From JAWWPG01 sp963820035 (GTDB lineage: Bacteria > Actinomycetota > Actinomycetes > Propionibacteriales > Nocardioidaceae): a stretch of DNA of 64,000 bases. The stretch covers positions 124,001-188,000 of the forward strand of contig CAWFYK010000003.1 in assembly GCA_963820035.1 (NCBI GenBank), written 5' to 3'. Positions 35,902 through 44,618 of the stretch are shown in pieces; positions within the stretch are counted from its first letter, which is position 1; every line of letters begins with the position of its first letter. The notes under the pieces are model-generated. The model saw only the letters and a program-made list of their open reading frames with translations, ran no database searches and was not told the origin of the DNA. Both the position numbers and the translations under genes were made by a program.

Positions 35902-37283
35902 CGCGGCGCCCCGCTGCCGACCATCTCCGGCGGCTTGTCGGGCGCGACGACCGTTTCCTCATCGCCGGGATCCTCCTGGCGCCATCGGCGCCCCATCAGC
36001 CAGGGCACGCCGATGACGACACCTGTCAGTACCAGGTAGAGGACCAGGACCACGGCGAGGGTGACCGGGACGCCCGGGGAGGGAGTGACCGCGTCGCTAG
36101 TCCGCAGGTAGCCATAGACCACCCAGGGCTGCCTGCCGACCTCGGTGACGATCCACCCCGCCTCCATGGCGGCGATGGCAGCCAGTCCGGCCACCGCCGC
36201 TGGAATCAAGAACCATCCCGTCATCAGCAGTCGGTGCCGAAACAGCGCGAACCAGCCCTGCCAGGCCACCAGGAGGAGCAGCAGGGTGCCGAGCCCGACC
36301 ATGAGATCGAAGCTCAGATGGATCAGATCGGGCAGCGGGGCGCGCAGGCCGGGGGGCACAGCATCCCAGCCGATTACCCTTGTGTGCGGGGAGTAGCCGA
36401 CGAACAAGGAGTCGAGTTTCGGCACGCCGACACCGAAGTAGACCTTGCCCTGCCAATAGATTCCGCCGATCCATTCGGTGACGCCACGGTGGGTGTGGTC
36501 GACCAGCTCCATGGCTGCGAACTTCTGCGGCTGCTGCTTCTCGATGGCGCGGGCGACGAAGTCGCCGAAGACGATCTGGATCGGCGTACACGCCGCGGCG
36601 GTGACGAACGAGTAGGTGAAACCGAGGCGGTGGTAGCGGTCGCGCCGCCCGCGCAGCAGACCGACGGCATAGACCCCGGCCATCGTGAACCCTGCGACCA
36701 TGTAGGCCGCGAGCACCATGTGCGGCACCTCGTAGGGCGTGGCCTTGTTGAAGATCACCGCCCACGGGTCGACGTGGGTGATGTGGCCGTGGTCCATGGT
36801 GAATCCGGACGGCTGGTTCATCCACGAGTTCGCGGCGACGACCGAGAAGGCGCCGAGGACGCCGGAGACCACCAGGGGAACGCCGGTCCACCAGTGCAGC
36901 CACGGTGGGAGGTGTCGCCAGCCGTACAGGTAGATCGCCGTGAAGATCGCCTCGACGAAGAACCAGATCGCCTCCACGCTGAACGGGATGCCGAACGCGG
37001 GACCGAAGACACCCATCAGCTTCGGCCACAGCAGCCCGAGCTCGTACGACAACACGGTGCCGGAAACCGCGCCGACGGCGAACAGGACCGCCATCACCTT
37101 CGACCACCGCCGGGCCAGAAGCAGGCTGACCGCATCGCCGTGCCGAAGACCGCGCCAGTGTGCGATCAGCACGATGGCGGGCATCGCGATTCCGAAGCAG
37201 GCGAAGATGATGTGGAAGCCGAGCGTGGCTCCCATCTGGGCGCGGGCCGGGATCGGCGAGGCGGCCAGCAGGTGCGCTGTCAC
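35898..37283 (-). CDS. cydA: Cytochrome bd ubiquinol oxidase subunit I
   Basis: 461 residues. The first helix carries the haem-ligand His in TLGFHIIFACFGIA. TEVGRQPWVVYGYLRTSDAV is the classic CydA signature near residue 385. The length and compact periplasmic loop fit the short-Q-loop (Cio-like) branch, often more cyanide resistant. It is translated between a small membrane protein and cydB, with 4-base overlaps at both ends. It would oxidise quinol made by the pyruvate oxidase and FAD dehydrogenase encoded just upstream. Confidence 0.94.
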   Translation of the reverse strand: MTAHLLAASPIPARAQMGATLGFHIIFACFGIAMPAIVLIAHWRGLRHGDAVSLLLARRWSKVMAVLFAVGAVSGTVLSYELGLLWPKLMGVFGPAFGIPFSVEAIWFFVEAIFTAIYLYGWRHLPPWLHWWTGVPLVVSGVLGAFSVVAANSWMNQPSGFTMDHGHITHVDPWAVIFNKATPYEVPHMVLAAYMVAGFTMAGVYAVGLLRGRRDRYHRLGFTYSFVTAAACTPIQIVFGDFVARAIEKQQPQKFAAMELVDHTHRGVTEWIGGIYWQGKVYFGVGVPKLDSLFVGYSPHTRVIGWDAVPPGLRAPLPDLIHLSFDLMVGLGTLLLLLVAWQGWFALFRHRLLMTGWFLIPAAVAGLAAIAAMEAGWIVTEVGRQPWVVYGYLRTSDAVTPSPGVPVTLAVVLVLYLVLTGVVIGVPWLMGRRWRQEDPGDEETVVAPDKPPEMVGSGAPR

Positions 37284-37501
37284 GACGCGTCGCCGCCGCT
37301 ACGCTTGCGCGGGAGGGCCGGACCGCCGTCAGCGTCCGGCCGGCCATCCAGCAGCACCCGTGCCCAGTCGCCGGCTCGGACCAGAATGCCGACCGCGGCC
37401 ACGACCAACATGAGGATCCCGACGTCGTACAGCGCCGACCACCAGATGCCCGCGGCGGTCACCCCGGCACCCAGCACAAACAGTCCTCCGGCTGCCAACA
37501 C
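37280..37501 (-). CDS. Small membrane protein leading the cyd operon
   Basis: About 73 residues with two hydrophobic helices (LAAGGLFVLGAGVTAAGIWW and VGILMLVVAAVGILVRAG) and a charged tail. GTG 37501 is chosen because GGAAGGAG lies five bases upstream. It overlaps the cydA start by 4 bases. Small proteins in this position (CydX, CydH, CydS types) can be structural subunits of bd oxidases. This one has two helices rather than one, so a novel accessory subunit is possible. Confidence 0.6.
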   Translation of the reverse strand: MLAAGGLFVLGAGVTAAGIWWSALYDVGILMLVVAAVGILVRAGDWARVLLDGRPDADGGPALPRKRSGGDAS

Positions 37502-37571
37502 CGGCACTCCTTCCCTGTCATATGGGGCCCTTCGGCAACGCACGAACGGCGTCAGGCTTGTGCACCGCCGA

Positions 37572-40500
37572 TCAGGACCGTCGTTGACCGAACCGCACGG
37601 CCGGTACGACGACCGCAGCGGCCGCGGCCAGCAGCGCCGGTGCGGTGCGCGCCAGCCGAGTGCGCAGCGGCGGGAGGGGACGCGCGCCGGCCTCGCGGCG
37701 GCGCGCGCCAGTGCTCCTGCCCTGCCGGGCCAGGGCCATCACCTGGGCCAGGTGCATGGCCTGGCGCTTCACGCCGGGGGCCTGCTGGAGCTGGGTCTGG
37801 CAGGAGAACCCGTTCGCCACCACGACCGCGTCGGCGGACGCGGACCTGGCGGCAGGCAGGAACGCCTGCTCGCCGCAGTCGAGGGAGATCTGCCACTTGC
37901 CGCCCTCGAAGCCCCAGGACCCGGCCAACCCGCAACAACCGCCCACCACCGAGTCGGTGCTGACACCCATCTGCTCGAGCACCTGCTGCTCGCTGTCCAC
38001 GCCGCCGGTGGCCCGGTGGTGGCAGTGCCCCCACAGCACTGCTTGTGCCGCCTGGCCGTCGGCGAAGCGGGGTGGGGGGATGTCGAAGGCTCGGAAGAAC
38101 TCGCCGAAGTGGTAGGCGTTGGCCGCCAGCCGGGCGGCGTCGTCGTCGTGCGGCAGGATCTGGGCCAGCTCATCCTTGAACACCGCCAAGCACGACGGCT
38201 CCATGCCGACCACCGGGATCCCGGCTCGGATCGGCTCGCGAAGCTGCTGCAGCACGCGGCGCAGGTAGCGCTCGGCCTGGTCGAGGAAGCCGTAGTCGTA
38301 CAGCGGGCGACCGCAGCAGACGTGACCGTCCGGCATGATCACCTGCCAGCCAGCGGCTTCGATCGCCTCCACGCAGGCGACGCCGACGTCGGTGTGCAGG
38401 TGGTTGTTGAAGGTATCCGGGAACAGCACGACCGGTCGGCCGTCGGGATTGCGGGTGCCCCCGCGACGGGCGAACCACTGCTGCAACGTCATCGGGGCGA
38501 AGGTCGGGATGGAGCGGTGCTGGTCGATCCCCGCGACGAACTTGGCGACCCGAGCCAGCCCGGGTGTCTGCGAGGCGAGGTTGACCAGTTCGGGGACCCG
38601 ACTGGCGAGGGCGGCCCACCTGTCGATGAAGCCGAAGGCGTAGGCGTAGCGGGGCCGCCAGCGTCGCGGCGAGTCGTAGTGGTGGTACAGGAACTCCGCC
38701 TTGTACGTCGGCATGTCGACGTTGACCGGGCAGTCGTTTGTGCAGCCCTTGCAGGCAAGGCAGAGGTCCAGCGCATCGAACACCTCACGGGACTGCCAGC
38801 CCTCGGTGATGGTCTGGCCGCGGAGCATCTCGAACAGCAGCCGGGCCCGGCCCCGGGTCGAGTGCTGCTCATCTCGGGTGGCCCGGTAGCTGGGGCACAT
38901 GGTGGCGTCCGCCTCGGGCACCCGGCACTTGCCGACGCCGACGCAGCGAAGCGCCGCGTGCGCGAAGTCCCCCCCATCTTCGGGATAGGCGAACTTGACC
39001 GGCGGCCGGGCCGGGTTGTAGTCGGCACCGAGTTTGAGGTTCTCGTCGAGTCGGTAGGCGTCGACGACCTTGCCCGGGTTCATCGACCAGGTGGGGTCCC
39101 AGATGCGCTTGAACTCGCGCATGGCAGCCAGCAGCGGCTCGCCGTACTGCTTGACCAGCAGCTCGGCCTTCTGCTGGCCGTCGCCGTGTTCCCCGGAGAG
39201 CGAGCCGCCGTAGGAGACGACCAGGTCGGCAGCCTCGCTCATGAAGGTGCGGTAGGTGGCCAGCCCCTGGGCGGTGATCAGGTCGAAGCTGATGCGGGAG
39301 TGCACGCAGCCCTGCCCGAAGTGACCGTAGAAGGCGCCGACCAGCCCGTGCCGCTCGTAGAGCGCCTGCAGGTCGCGCAGGTAGGGCCCGAGCTTCGCCG
39401 GCGGGACCGCCGAGTCCTCCCAGCCGGGCCAGTGGTCATGGCCGTCGGGGGGGAACGCGGTGGAGCCGAGCCCGCTCTCCCGGATCGCCCACAGGTCCTC
39501 GCTCGCCCCACCGTCCTGCTTGCTCTTCATCACCACGATCCGGTCCTCGCCGTACCCTCGTTCACCGGTGAGCCACCCGACGAACTCCCGCGCCTGCCTG
39601 CTCGACTCGTCGGCGCTGTCGGCCCCGAACTGCACCAGCAGCCAGGCGCCTGCCAATTCCTGGTGGGGCAGCTCGGTGAGGTCCGAGGTGTTCATCCCGA
39701 GCTGCTTTTGGTCATCGATCAGCCGCCGATCGACGCCTTCCAGCCCGATCGGGCGGAACCGGTCGAGGATCTCCGTGACATCGTCGCCCGCATCGCCGAC
39801 CGTGTCGTAGGCAACCGTGACCGACGTGCGGTCGAACAGTCCGGGGCAGAGCTTCAGCTTGGCCTGCAGCACGGTGACGCAGGTGCTTTCCGTGCCCACC
39901 AGCGCGCGGGCGACGCTGAATCCCTTCTCCGGAAGAAGCTCGTCGAGGTTGAACCCTGAGACCCGGCGGGGCAGATCGGTCACCGAGGGGAAACCGGTGC
40001 GGATCTCGGCCAGGTAGTGGTCGCGAAGGTCACGCAGCCGGCGGTAGACCTCGCCCTTGCGGCCACCGGCGGCGATGATCCGGTCCAACTGCTGCTCCTC
40101 GTCGACGCCGACCCAGAACCGCTCGCCGTCATAGGTGACGATCTCCAGCGCCTCAACGTTGTCGGACGTGCGGGGCCCTGGGCCGTACAGCTGCGCCTGG
40201 ACCGAGTGCACACCACAGGAGTTGTTCCCCAGGTTGCCGCCGATCGTGCACCGCGAGTGTGACGACGGGTCGGGTCCGAACACCAGCCCCGACCTTCCCG
40301 TGTGCCGGTTGAGCTGCTCGTTGATCACACCAGGCTGGCACTGCACCGTCCCGGAGTCGGTGTCCAACTCACCGATCCGCGTCAGGTACTTCGAGCTGTC
40401 GATGACCACGGCATAGTTGACGGTCTCGCCGGAGAGGCTGGTGCCGCCGCCACGGTTGACGATCGGGGCGCCGAAACGCGCGCACACGCGGTGCGCGGCG

Positions 40501-40742
40501 ACCACGTCGTCGAGACTGCGCGGTACGACCACACCGATCGGAACCTGCCGGAAGTTCGAGGCGTCGCTGGCGTACATCGCCCGCCAGCCGGCGTCGAAGC
40601 CGACCTCGCCGGTCGTCCCCTCGCGGAGGGCCTGCTCCAAGCCGGCGACATCGATGTCGCGGGTGCCCTCCAGGCCGCTGGCTGAGGCGGAGGGGCTCGT
40701 GCTCGGCATCGAGCGGCGGCTGGGAGCGGACAGTAGCTTCAT
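37572..40742 (-). CDS. FAD-linked oxidase with Fe-S domain (D-lactate/2-hydroxyacid dehydrogenase type)
   Basis: 1056 residues. Order: FAD-binding type 4 domain (residues about 60-280; NRGGGTSLSGETVNYAVVID, GPDPSSHSRCTIGGNLGNNSCG), FAD-oxidase C-terminal domain (300-560; GAFYGHFGQGCVHSRISFDL), and a ferredoxin-like 4Fe-4S pair (620-720; CVGVGKCRVPE and CLACKGCTNDCPVNVD). A GlpC/CCG-type cysteine domain follows (780-960; VCCGRPLYDYGF and VGGCCGLAGSWGFE). This arrangement oxidises D-lactate, D-2-hydroxyglutarate or similar acids and gives electrons to quinone. It ends with a basic hydrophobic tail that may touch the membrane. The operon position just before cydAB supports a respiratory role. 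Confidence 0.9.
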   Translation of the reverse strand: MKLLSAPSRRSMPSTSPSASASGLEGTRDIDVAGLEQALREGTTGEVGFDAGWRAMYASDASNFRQVPIGVVVPRSLDDVVAAHRVCARFGAPIVNRGGGTSLSGETVNYAVVIDSSKYLTRIGELDTDSGTVQCQPGVINEQLNRHTGRSGLVFGPDPSSHSRCTIGGNLGNNSCGVHSVQAQLYGPGPRTSDNVEALEIVTYDGERFWVGVDEEQQLDRIIAAGGRKGEVYRRLRDLRDHYLAEIRTGFPSVTDLPRRVSGFNLDELLPEKGFSVARALVGTESTCVTVLQAKLKLCPGLFDRTSVTVAYDTVGDAGDDVTEILDRFRPIGLEGVDRRLIDDQKQLGMNTSDLTELPHQELAGAWLLVQFGADSADESSRQAREFVGWLTGERGYGEDRIVVMKSKQDGGASEDLWAIRESGLGSTAFPPDGHDHWPGWEDSAVPPAKLGPYLRDLQALYERHGLVGAFYGHFGQGCVHSRISFDLITAQGLATYRTFMSEAADLVVSYGGSLSGEHGDGQQKAELLVKQYGEPLLAAMREFKRIWDPTWSMNPGKVVDAYRLDENLKLGADYNPARPPVKFAYPEDGGDFAHAALRCVGVGKCRVPEADATMCPSYRATRDEQHSTRGRARLLFEMLRGQTITEGWQSREVFDALDLCLACKGCTNDCPVNVDMPTYKAEFLYHHYDSPRRWRPRYAYAFGFIDRWAALASRVPELVNLASQTPGLARVAKFVAGIDQHRSIPTFAPMTLQQWFARRGGTRNPDGRPVVLFPDTFNNHLHTDVGVACVEAIEAAGWQVIMPDGHVCCGRPLYDYGFLDQAERYLRRVLQQLREPIRAGIPVVGMEPSCLAVFKDELAQILPHDDDAARLAANAYHFGEFFRAFDIPPPRFADGQAAQAVLWGHCHHRATGGVDSEQQVLEQMGVSTDSVVGGCCGLAGSWGFEGGKWQISLDCGEQAFLPAARSASADAVVVANGFSCQTQLQQAPGVKRQAMHLAQVMALARQGRSTGARRREAGARPLPPLRTRLARTAPALLAAAAAVVVPAVRFGQRRS

Positions 40743-40788
40743 CGTCGTTCCTTTACGTCGAAAGATGCTGAGATGCGTGTGGGCGGGT

Positions 40789-41898
40789 TCACCTCACCCG
40801 CCACTGGTCCAGGTCCGCCCAGCGGACCTCCAGGCCAAGGCCGGGTCTGCTGCGGTCGGGACGCAGCACGCCACCGTTCTCAGGCTCCAAGCAGCCGTCG
40901 AACGCCAGCCGCTCGATCCGGTTGTGGTCGTGGAAATACTCGAGGTGGCGCAGATGCCAGACGGCCGTGCACGCGTGCGCGCTGAGCTGGGGAGCGCAGT
41001 GCGCCGAGAGGTCCATCGACCGGGCGTCGCAGAGCGCCGCCACCCGAAGAAACCCCGAGATGCCGCCGCAGCGGGTTACGTCGGCCTGCAGACAGTCGAC
41101 GGCCCCGGCGTCGAGCATGCGCTGGAAGTAGGGCAGGTTCCAGCCGTACTCGCCTGCGGCGACGCTGATCCCGCCCGGAGCGCGGTCGCGGACCAACCGT
41201 AGCCCGGCCAGGTCATCAGAGCTCACCGGCTCCTCGTACCAGCGGACCCCGAACTGCCCGTACCGGTCCGCCCAGCCGACCGCCTCCGACCGGGTGAAGG
41301 CCCCGTTCGCGTCGACGAACAGCTCGACGTCGTCGCCGATCGCGCTCCGGGCGACCCGAAGACGCTGCTGGTCGCGGCAGGGCTCGCCGCCAGTCTTCAT
41401 CTTCACCCTGGGGATCCCGGCTTCCACCCACCCGGCGAGCTGGTTGGCGAGCTGCTGGTCGGTGTAGTTGCAGAAGCCGCCACTGCCGTAGATCGGCGTC
41501 GTCTCGTGCACCGCGTCCAGGACGTCGACCAACGGCAGGCCGAGCAGCCGGGCCTTGAGGTCCCACAACGCGACGTCGACCGCGGAGACGGCCATCGAGA
41601 CCAGCCCGGTCTGGCCCAAGTTGCGAACCGACCGCCACATGGCAGCCCAGATGCGGCCGACGGAGAGCGGATCGCAGCCGCGCACAACCTCCGCCAGCTT
41701 GGAGGTGACCACGTCAGCCGCCCCGGGGTGGGAGTAGGAGTACCCGAGGCCGGTGCTCGTCCCGGCGCGGGCCCGGACCAACAGCAAGGTGGTCTCGCTC
41801 CACCGCAGCGTGCCATCCTGCTCCGGTTGCTCGGTGGGGATCGTGAACGCGGTCGCCTCGACCGAATCGATCGACGGCGCTGGTGAGGCAGCGCTCAT
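40789..41898 (-). CDS. Enolase-superfamily enzyme (mandelate racemase/muconate lactonizing type)
   Basis: 369 residues. Catalytic features: PRVKMKTGGEPCRD (KxK base), the metal ligands in ELFVDANGAFT, RWYEEPVSSDDLAGL and VAAGEYGWN, and a late histidine pair in LSAHCAPQLSAHA. These enzymes remove a proton next to a carboxylate, commonly in sugar-acid dehydration. A longer frame to 42111 is spurious; ATG 41898 overlaps the pyruvate oxidase stop by 4 bases. Together with the gluconate kinase and permease further on, an acid-sugar substrate is plausible. Confidence 0.9.
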   Translation of the reverse strand: MSAASPAPSIDSVEATAFTIPTEQPEQDGTLRWSETTLLLVRARAGTSTGLGYSYSHPGAADVVTSKLAEVVRGCDPLSVGRIWAAMWRSVRNLGQTGLVSMAVSAVDVALWDLKARLLGLPLVDVLDAVHETTPIYGSGGFCNYTDQQLANQLAGWVEAGIPRVKMKTGGEPCRDQQRLRVARSAIGDDVELFVDANGAFTRSEAVGWADRYGQFGVRWYEEPVSSDDLAGLRLVRDRAPGGISVAAGEYGWNLPYFQRMLDAGAVDCLQADVTRCGGISGFLRVAALCDARSMDLSAHCAPQLSAHACTAVWHLRHLEYFHDHNRIERLAFDGCLEPENGGVLRPDRSRPGLGLEVRWADLDQWRVR

Positions 41899-43691
41899 CG
41901 ACCCGCCCCGGGCAGGTGCTCCTTGACCTCGGCCATCTTGCCCTTGAAGCCCTTCACCGCGATACCCATGGCGTCCTCGTCGCCCTGGACCAGCGCCTGG
42001 GCGGTCTTCTTCAGCTGCGACGGCCGTACGTGGGGAGGCAACGGCGGTACCTGAGGGTCGGTGACGAACTCCAGCAGCACCGGCCCGTCCGCGGCAAAAG
42101 CCCGGTCCCACGCCGGCCCAACCTCATCGGGACGGGTGACCTTGATGCCCTCGAAGCCGAGCAGCTTCGCGAACTCGGCCGCCGGAACATACGGCAGCGT
42201 CTGGGTATCGGGGTTCTTCGGATCGGCCGCCAGTACCCGCTGCTCGTACGAGACCTGGTTGAGATCCTCGTTGACCAGGACGGTGAAGATCAGCGTCGGG
42301 TTCTTGTCGCACAGCTCGTGCAGGTACCGCTTGACCGTCAGCAGCTCGTTCATGCCGAGCATCTCGAACGCGCCGTCGCCGGTGAAGGCGACAACCGGGC
42401 GGTCGGGAAACGCGAACTTCGCGCCGATCGCGTACGGCACGCCAGGCACCATCGTGGCGAGCGTCCCGGACAGGGAACCGCGCATCTCCGCGCGCATCTG
42501 CACGTACCGGGCCCACCAGTTGGTGGCCGAGCCCGAGTCGGAGGTCATCACACAGTCCTCCGGCAACCGCTTGTTCAGCTCGTGGAAGACCAGCTGAGGG
42601 TTCACTGGATCGGCCTTCTGATGGGCGCGTTCGTCGAGTACCCGCCACCACGCCTGGACCTCGTCTTCGATGTACTTCTGCCACGAGCGGTCGCTCTTTC
42701 GCTCCAGCATGGGCAGCAGCGCCTGCAGCGTGTCCCTCGAGTCCCCCACGAGCGACACGTCGTTGGGGTAGCGCACGCCGATCATGGAGCCGTCGATGTC
42801 GATCTCGACGCACTTGCACGAGCCTTCTTCAGGCAGCCACTCCGCGTAAGGGAAGCTGGTGCCGATCATGAAGAGCGTGTCGCAGTTCATGATCATCTTG
42901 TGGCTCGGCTCCGTGCCGAGCAGCCCGATGGCGCCAGTGACGTTGGGCAAGTCGTCGGGCACCGCGTCCTTACCGAGTAGTGCCTTGGCAATGCCGGCGC
43001 CCAAAAGGTCTGCCAGCTCGATGACCTCACCCCTGGCCTTGCGCGCGCCCTGCCCGATCAGCAGGGCAACTTTCTCACCGGCGTTGAGGATATCCGCCGC
43101 ACGGCGCAGAAGCGTCTCATCTGGCACCATATGCGGCTCGCTCCAGGTCGCGCTCGTGAACACCGACCCGTGCTCGTACGGCGGGTCCGCGTATTCTGAC
43201 TCGCCCACGTCATCCGGGACGATGACGACTGCTGGCCGCCGCTCGGTCAGCGCCGACTTGACCGCCCGGTCCACCACATGCCGTGCGGAGTGCGGGTCCA
43301 TCACCGTGGACACGAAGCCGGCGATGTCCTTGAAGAAGCTCTGCAGGTCGATCTCCTGCTGGAAGTGCGCCCCGACGGAGCGCCGCTTCTGCTGCCCGAC
43401 CACAGCGATCACCGGCTGGTGGTCGAGCTTCGCGTCGTACAAGCCATTGGCCAGGTGCACCGCACCCGGGCCGGAGGTGGCCATGCAGGCACCGATCTGC
43501 CCGGTGAACTTGGCGTGCGCGCAAGCCATGAATGCGGCCATCTCCTCGTGCCGCGTTTGGATGAACTGCGGAGCGCCGACCTTCTCGTAAGCGCCGAGGA
43601 ACGAGTTGATCCCGTCCCCCGGATACCCGTAGACGCGCTCGATCCCCCAGTCAGCGAGTCGGTTCAGGATGAACTCTGCGACGTCAGGCAC
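41895..43691 (-). CDS. poxB: Thiamine-diphosphate enzyme, pyruvate:quinone oxidoreductase type
   Basis: 598 residues. The N-terminal TPP domain has GVERVYGYPGDGINSF-like residues (WGIERVYGYPGDG) and the activating Glu in QTRHEEMAAFM. The central FAD/ADP-binding-like domain follows. The C-terminal TPP motif runs from FTGDGAFEMLGMNELLTV to VLVNEDLNQ. It probably decarboxylates pyruvate to acetate and passes electrons to membrane quinone, though acetolactate-synthase-like relatives exist. The GTG start (VPDVAEFILNRL) is preceded by GAGAGGGAGA. It is first in the operon with the enolase-type enzyme and is preceded by a MarR gene. Confidence 0.88.
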   Translation of the reverse strand: MPDVAEFILNRLADWGIERVYGYPGDGINSFLGAYEKVGAPQFIQTRHEEMAAFMACAHAKFTGQIGACMATSGPGAVHLANGLYDAKLDHQPVIAVVGQQKRRSVGAHFQQEIDLQSFFKDIAGFVSTVMDPHSARHVVDRAVKSALTERRPAVVIVPDDVGESEYADPPYEHGSVFTSATWSEPHMVPDETLLRRAADILNAGEKVALLIGQGARKARGEVIELADLLGAGIAKALLGKDAVPDDLPNVTGAIGLLGTEPSHKMIMNCDTLFMIGTSFPYAEWLPEEGSCKCVEIDIDGSMIGVRYPNDVSLVGDSRDTLQALLPMLERKSDRSWQKYIEDEVQAWWRVLDERAHQKADPVNPQLVFHELNKRLPEDCVMTSDSGSATNWWARYVQMRAEMRGSLSGTLATMVPGVPYAIGAKFAFPDRPVVAFTGDGAFEMLGMNELLTVKRYLHELCDKNPTLIFTVLVNEDLNQVSYEQRVLAADPKNPDTQTLPYVPAAEFAKLLGFEGIKVTRPDEVGPAWDRAFAADGPVLLEFVTDPQVPPLPPHVRPSQLKKTAQALVQGDEDAMGIAVKGFKGKMAEVKEHLPGAGR

Positions 43692-43773
43692 TGGTCGTCT
43701 CCCTCTCAGAGGTCCGGGTTGAAGCCGTCTCGGCGGACACCTGTTTGCCTGCTTGAGCACATTCAAATGCCCT

Positions 43774-43786
43774 ATGACAATCATTA
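43774..43786 (-). promoter_or_regulatory. Putative MarR operator upstream of the pyruvate oxidase operon
   Basis: The nine bases GACAATCAT (43776-43784) recur exactly at 44497-44505 in front of the MarR gene. It lies about 85 bases before the GTG start of the TPP enzyme, in the promoter region, and may be one half of a MarR binding site. Confidence 0.35.
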
Positions 43787-43891
43787 CCACGACCGACGAG
43801 TCACGTCCAACCCATCCTGTGCTCGTATGGGGATGCGGCAGCCCTCGCCGCTGGCGGCGCGACTCCGCTGGTCCCGCATCGGCCGCTGAGG

Positions 43892-44461
43892 TCAGAATGC
43901 GCCGTGATGCTCGCCCGCGAGGCGGCCGAGATCGGTGAGCTGGGCGACGGCGGCCGCTCGGCGGCGGTCCGGAAGCGCGTCGACGAGCTGGCGGAACGGC
44001 TTCACGCGAGCTTGGTTGAGCGTGCGCAGCACGCGCGCCCCCTCGGGAGCCAGCGCGATGAGGATGTAGTGGCCCGGTCCCGCCGAGCGGGTCGCGAGGC
44101 CGTCCCGCACCAGCCGCTGGCACAGCCGGCTGGCCGAAGGTGCGCTGACGTACAAGGCGTCCGCGATCGCGCTCAGTGCCATGCCGTCCGGACTCGCGGC
44201 TAGGAGGGTCATCGCCCGGATCTGCGTGGGCGTCACCGCCGGGGATACCTCGTTGCCGGCGCGCACGGTCGCCGCAAGCGCCAGCCGGTGCAGGCGCAGC
44301 AGCGCGACGTCGAGCTCGTCGCGCGCACCCAGCGGTTCATCCGACCGATCGCTTATGCCTGAGCTGCCCTGGCGCCCCTCGCGGTCGGCGGCTTGGGCAG
44401 CTGGGCTCGTTGAAGTGCGCCGCGCTGCGCCCCCGGCGTTGGGGAGTTTGCTCGTTGGCAT
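43892..44461 (-). CDS. MarR-family transcriptional regulator
   Basis: About 189 residues. After a low-complexity N-terminal 50 residues, the winged helix is clear: SPAVTPTQIRAMTLLAASPDGMALSAIADAL, SAPSASRLCQRLVRDGLATR and the wing SAGPGHYILIALAPEG. ATG 44461 has the strong ribosome site GGGAGGCGAGGGAA; an ATG at 44494 lies inside the probable operator. It is encoded directly upstream of, and on the same strand as, the pyruvate oxidase/cyd block and likely controls it. Confidence 0.88.
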   Translation of the reverse strand: MPTSKLPNAGGAARRTSTSPAAQAADREGRQGSSGISDRSDEPLGARDELDVALLRLHRLALAATVRAGNEVSPAVTPTQIRAMTLLAASPDGMALSAIADALYVSAPSASRLCQRLVRDGLATRSAGPGHYILIALAPEGARVLRTLNQARVKPFRQLVDALPDRRRAAAVAQLTDLGRLAGEHHGAF

Positions 44462-44487
44462 CAGTTCCCTCGCCTCCCGACCAAGAG

Positions 44488-44505
44488 TTGTCATACGACA
44501 ATCAT
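44488..44505. promoter_or_regulatory. Putative autoregulatory MarR operator
   Basis: TTGTC-ATAC-GACAA (44488-44501) is a 5-4-5 inverted repeat just upstream of the MarR ribosome binding site, and extends into the GACAATCAT shared with the promoter of the pyruvate oxidase gene. It also sits between the MarR gene and the divergent SDR gene at 44619, so it could control both directions. Confidence 0.45.
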
Positions 44506-44618
44506 GTGTTGTAGGTTGAAATAGGTTACGCCCCTCGCGGCGACATTCAAGGCACTACGCACCAGGCTGGGCTGGGTTTCCTTGCCACCGGCCAGCTATG
44601 TCCAGATTGGAGGCTCAC

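Noticed and set aside
35880..39959. A 1359-codon open frame on the plus strand
   Set aside because: It runs antisense through cydA and the FAD/Fe-S dehydrogenase, is composed of low-complexity Arg/Asp/His-rich sequence and has no motif; it is a high-GC shadow frame.
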